64,000 bases of DNA from CALUOB01 sp944322305 (lineage in GTDB: Bacteria > Actinomycetota > Coriobacteriia > Coriobacteriales > Coriobacteriaceae): contig OZ007031.1 in NCBI GenBank assembly GCA_963931605.1, positions 2,170,001 through 2,234,000 of the forward strand, written 5' to 3'. The notes below the pieces were generated by a model. The model made no database searches and was not told where the DNA came from. It was given only the letters and a program-made list of their open reading frames with translations. Both the position numbers and the translations under genes were made by a program. This document shows positions 61,994-64,000 of the stretch, one piece after another; within the stretch, counting starts at the first letter, position 1; each line of letters starts with the position of its first letter.

Positions 61994-64000
61994 ATGCGCC
62001 AGATTTTCAAGGACAAAGAGGACTTTATCGAGCAGTACCGCACGATGGTCCGCGCCAACACCGGCAAGGAGTTCGAGCAGTGCGGCTCTCACGACCGCTT
62101 CTACTCGCTGGCCGAGCTCATCGCCGTCCGCGCCCGCCGCATCGCGAGCGAGAACGAGGTTGAGATCGAGAAGACGGGCAAGAAGCGCGTGTACTACTTC
62201 TCGCTCGAGTTCCTCATTGGCCGCCTGCTCGACAACTACCTGCTGAACTTCGGCATCCGCGACATGGTTGCCGAGGCGCTCGAGGACATGGGCACCACGC
62301 TCGAGGCGCTCGAGGAGCGCGAGCCAGACGCCGCGCTCGGCAACGGTGGCCTGGGTCGCCTGGCTGCGTGCTTTTTGGCTTCGGCTGCGCACGAGGGCAT
62401 CGCCTTCTACGGCAACGGCATGCGCTACCAGTACGGCCTGTTCAAGCAGGAGATCCAGGACGGCCGCCAGGTCGAGAAGGCCGACAACTGGCTCAAGCAC
62501 GACTACCCCTGGGAGGCCCGCCGTCCCGAGAGCTCGGTGGAGGTCGTCTTCGGCGGCAAGTCCGTCTCTTACGAGAAGGACGGCCGCACCATGTACCGCA
62601 CCGAGGGCGGCCAGAAGATCATGGCCGTCCCCTATGACATCCCCGTGGTGGCCTACGGCGGCGCGCTGGTGAACAAACTGCGCGTGTGGAAGGCCGAGCC
62701 CGCCGAGGACCTGTTCGACCTGGACGCCTTCAACCGCGGCGACTACGCCGAGGCCAACGCCGGCCGCGCCGAGGCCGAGGCCATCTCCACCATCCTGTAC
62801 CCGGCTGACGCCGGCGAGCACGGCAAGATCCTGCGCCTGAAGCAGGAGTACCTGTTCGTGGCCGCGGGCATCAACTCCATCCTGCGCACTTTCCGCCAGG
62901 AGCACGGCGACGACTGGAAGAGCCTGCCCGAGTACGTGGCCATCCACACCAACGACACCCACCCGGCCATGTGCGGCCCCGAGCTCATGCGCGTCCTCAT
63001 GGACGAGGAGGGCCTGGAGTGGGACGAGGCTTGGGACATCGTCACCAAGACCGTCTCCTTCACCAACCACACCGTGCTGCCCGAGGCGCTCGAGAAGTGG
63101 CCCATCACCACGTTCAAGCCGCTGCTGCCGCGCCTGTACGAGATCGTCGACGAGATCGCCCGCCGCTACCGCGAGAGCTTCCCGACCGACAACCCCAACT
63201 GGCGCGAGATGTTCCAGAAGACCGCGATCCTGTGGGACGGCGAGGTGCGCATGGCGAACCTCTCCATCATCTGCAGCCACTCGGTCAACGGCGTGGCCGA
63301 GCTCCACACCCAGATCCTCGAGCACGACGTGTTCAAGGAGTTCTACGAGCTCACGCCCGAGAAGTTCAACAACAAGACCAACGGCGTGACCCACCGCCGC
63401 TTCCTGGCCGAGGCCAACCCCTCCTACGCCAAGCTCATCACGAGCCGCATCGGCACCGGCTGGCTCGACGACGCCTTCGAGCTCAAGAAGCTCGAGCAGT
63501 TCGCCGACGACGAGGAGTTCCTCACCGCCATGGCCGCGTCCAAGCGCAAGAACAAGGAGCGCCTGGCCGCCTACATCAAGAAGACCACCGGCGTCGAGGT
63601 TGACCCGAGCTCGGTGTTCGACGTGCAGGTGAAGCGCTTCCACGCCTACAAGCGCCAGCTGCTCAACATCTTCAAGGTGATGGACGTCTACAACCGCCTC
63701 ATCTCCGACCCGAGCTTCACCGTCCGCCCGACCACCTTCATCTTCTCGGGCAAGGCGGCTCAGAGCTACTACTTCGCCAAGGAGGTCATCCGCCTCATCA
63801 ACTCGGTGGCCGACGTGGTGAACAACGACGAGCGCGTGAACAAGGTCATCAAGGTCGCGTTCGTTCCCAACTTCGCGGTCTCCAACGCCCAGCTCATCTA
63901 CTCCGCCGCCGAGATCTCCGAGCAGATCTCCACGGCCGGCCAGGAGGCTTCGGGCACCTCGAACATGAAGCTCATGATGAACGGCGCCATCACGCTGGGC
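61994..64000 (+). CDS. glgP: Glycogen phosphorylase, 5' part (3' end outside window)
   Basis: Glycogen phosphorylase releases glucose-1-phosphate from alpha-1,4 ends. The first 669 codons are present: YYFSLEFLIGRLLDNYLLNF, EREPDAALGNGGLGRLAACF, HTNDTHPAMCGPELMRVLMD, NGVTHRRFLAEANP, FDVQVKRFHAYKRQLLN and, at the window edge, EASGTSNMKLMMNGAITLG, part of the PLP/phosphate site. About 80-140 residues, including most of the PLP-lysine region, remain beyond 64000. GGAAGAGG lies upstream of ATG 61994. Coupled with glgB it forms a glycogen remodelling operon. Confidence 0.95.
   Translation, partial: MRQIFKDKEDFIEQYRTMVRANTGKEFEQCGSHDRFYSLAELIAVRARRIASENEVEIEKTGKKRVYYFSLEFLIGRLLDNYLLNFGIRDMVAEALEDMGTTLEALEEREPDAALGNGGLGRLAACFLASAAHEGIAFYGNGMRYQYGLFKQEIQDGRQVEKADNWLKHDYPWEARRPESSVEVVFGGKSVSYEKDGRTMYRTEGGQKIMAVPYDIPVVAYGGALVNKLRVWKAEPAEDLFDLDAFNRGDYAEANAGRAEAEAISTILYPADAGEHGKILRLKQEYLFVAAGINSILRTFRQEHGDDWKSLPEYVAIHTNDTHPAMCGPELMRVLMDEEGLEWDEAWDIVTKTVSFTNHTVLPEALEKWPITTFKPLLPRLYEIVDEIARRYRESFPTDNPNWREMFQKTAILWDGEVRMANLSIICSHSVNGVAELHTQILEHDVFKEFYELTPEKFNNKTNGVTHRRFLAEANPSYAKLITSRIGTGWLDDAFELKKLEQFADDEEFLTAMAASKRKNKERLAAYIKKTTGVEVDPSSVFDVQVKRFHAYKRQLLNIFKVMDVYNRLISDPSFTVRPTTFIFSGKAAQSYYFAKEVIRLINSVADVVNNDERVNKVIKVAFVPNFAVSNAQLIYSAAEISEQISTAGQEASGTSNMKLMMNGAITLG

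Noticed and set aside
59789..63643. 1284-codon minus-strand open frame opposite glgB and glgP
   Set aside because: It spans two clearly real genes on the other strand and has antisense-type composition.

Overview
The window is GC-rich bacterial DNA (GGC/GCC/CTC/GAG codon bias) from what looks like a member of the Coriobacteriia (Actinobacteria; Collinsella/Olsenella-like). That assignment is an inference from codon use, ribosomal and RNA polymerase gene content, a complete histidine locus and glycogen genes; no 16S rRNA is present. Both ends cut genes: the glutamate synthase large subunit enters at base 1 and glycogen phosphorylase leaves at base 64000.

Layout. 1-4393: gltB (partial) and gltD. 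4560-16350: an L10-type leader, rplJ-rplL, a 0.7-kb island of mirror-image 30-bp repeats, an AlbA_2-domain regulator, then rpoB-rpoC and a strong terminator. 16460-18434: a lower-GC gene for a protein with an AbiEi-like region and a C-terminal DUF559/Vsr-like nuclease fold, bracketed by 162-bp direct repeats that contain a hairpin element. 18635-22218 (minus strand): guanine deaminase, a cellobiose-type PTS EIIC and a stand-alone RarA/MgsA C-terminal domain protein. 22789-34780: the histidine locus, in the order hisZG fusion, sortase, hisD, hisC, hisB with a giant acidic N-terminal extension, hisH, hisA, hisF, hisI, hisE. Two ACTTTA-N6-TAAAGT palindromes precede hisZG and hisD and look like shared operators. 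No histidinol-phosphate phosphatase gene was seen. 34800-36623: a second AbiEi/DUF559-like gene flanked by two MITE-like palindromes of another family. 36679-42193: TetR, ABC ATPase and a large FtsX permease with a coiled-coil domain. 42309-45522: two membrane sensor proteins whose kinase halves look complementary, and a LytTR response regulator. 45664-46732: an intact IS481-family element. 47298-50964: rpsL-rpsG-fusA-rpsJ, ending in a terminator. 51157-58441: ThrE-type exporter, a second mirror-image repeat island, FUSC-family protein, rubredoxin, patatin and a Tat-exported cell-wall hydrolase. 58602-58969: tmRNA. 59834-64000: glgB-glgP.

How the genes work together. The conserved blocks are ammonia assimilation (GltBD), transcription and translation, de novo histidine synthesis and glycogen turnover. 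Between them lie AT-richer islands with at least five kinds of repeat: (a) 30-bp arrays in mirror orientation at 5911-6420 and 52597-53241; (b) 30-31-bp phased arrays around GCGACCAACC at about 45550-47165 and 59296-59458; (c) hairpin elements with GGAACGTTCYGCTRGC arms at 16515, 18328, 24610 and 24761; (d) elements with terminal CCTGTTGTTTT repeats at 34800 and 36495; (e) REP-like words GGGGACGGGTACGAATGGCAG, including a perfect 36-bp-arm palindrome between hisB and hisH. The most unusual features are the two orphan nuclease genes, each framed by its own pair of palindromic elements, and the helically phased mirror arrays.
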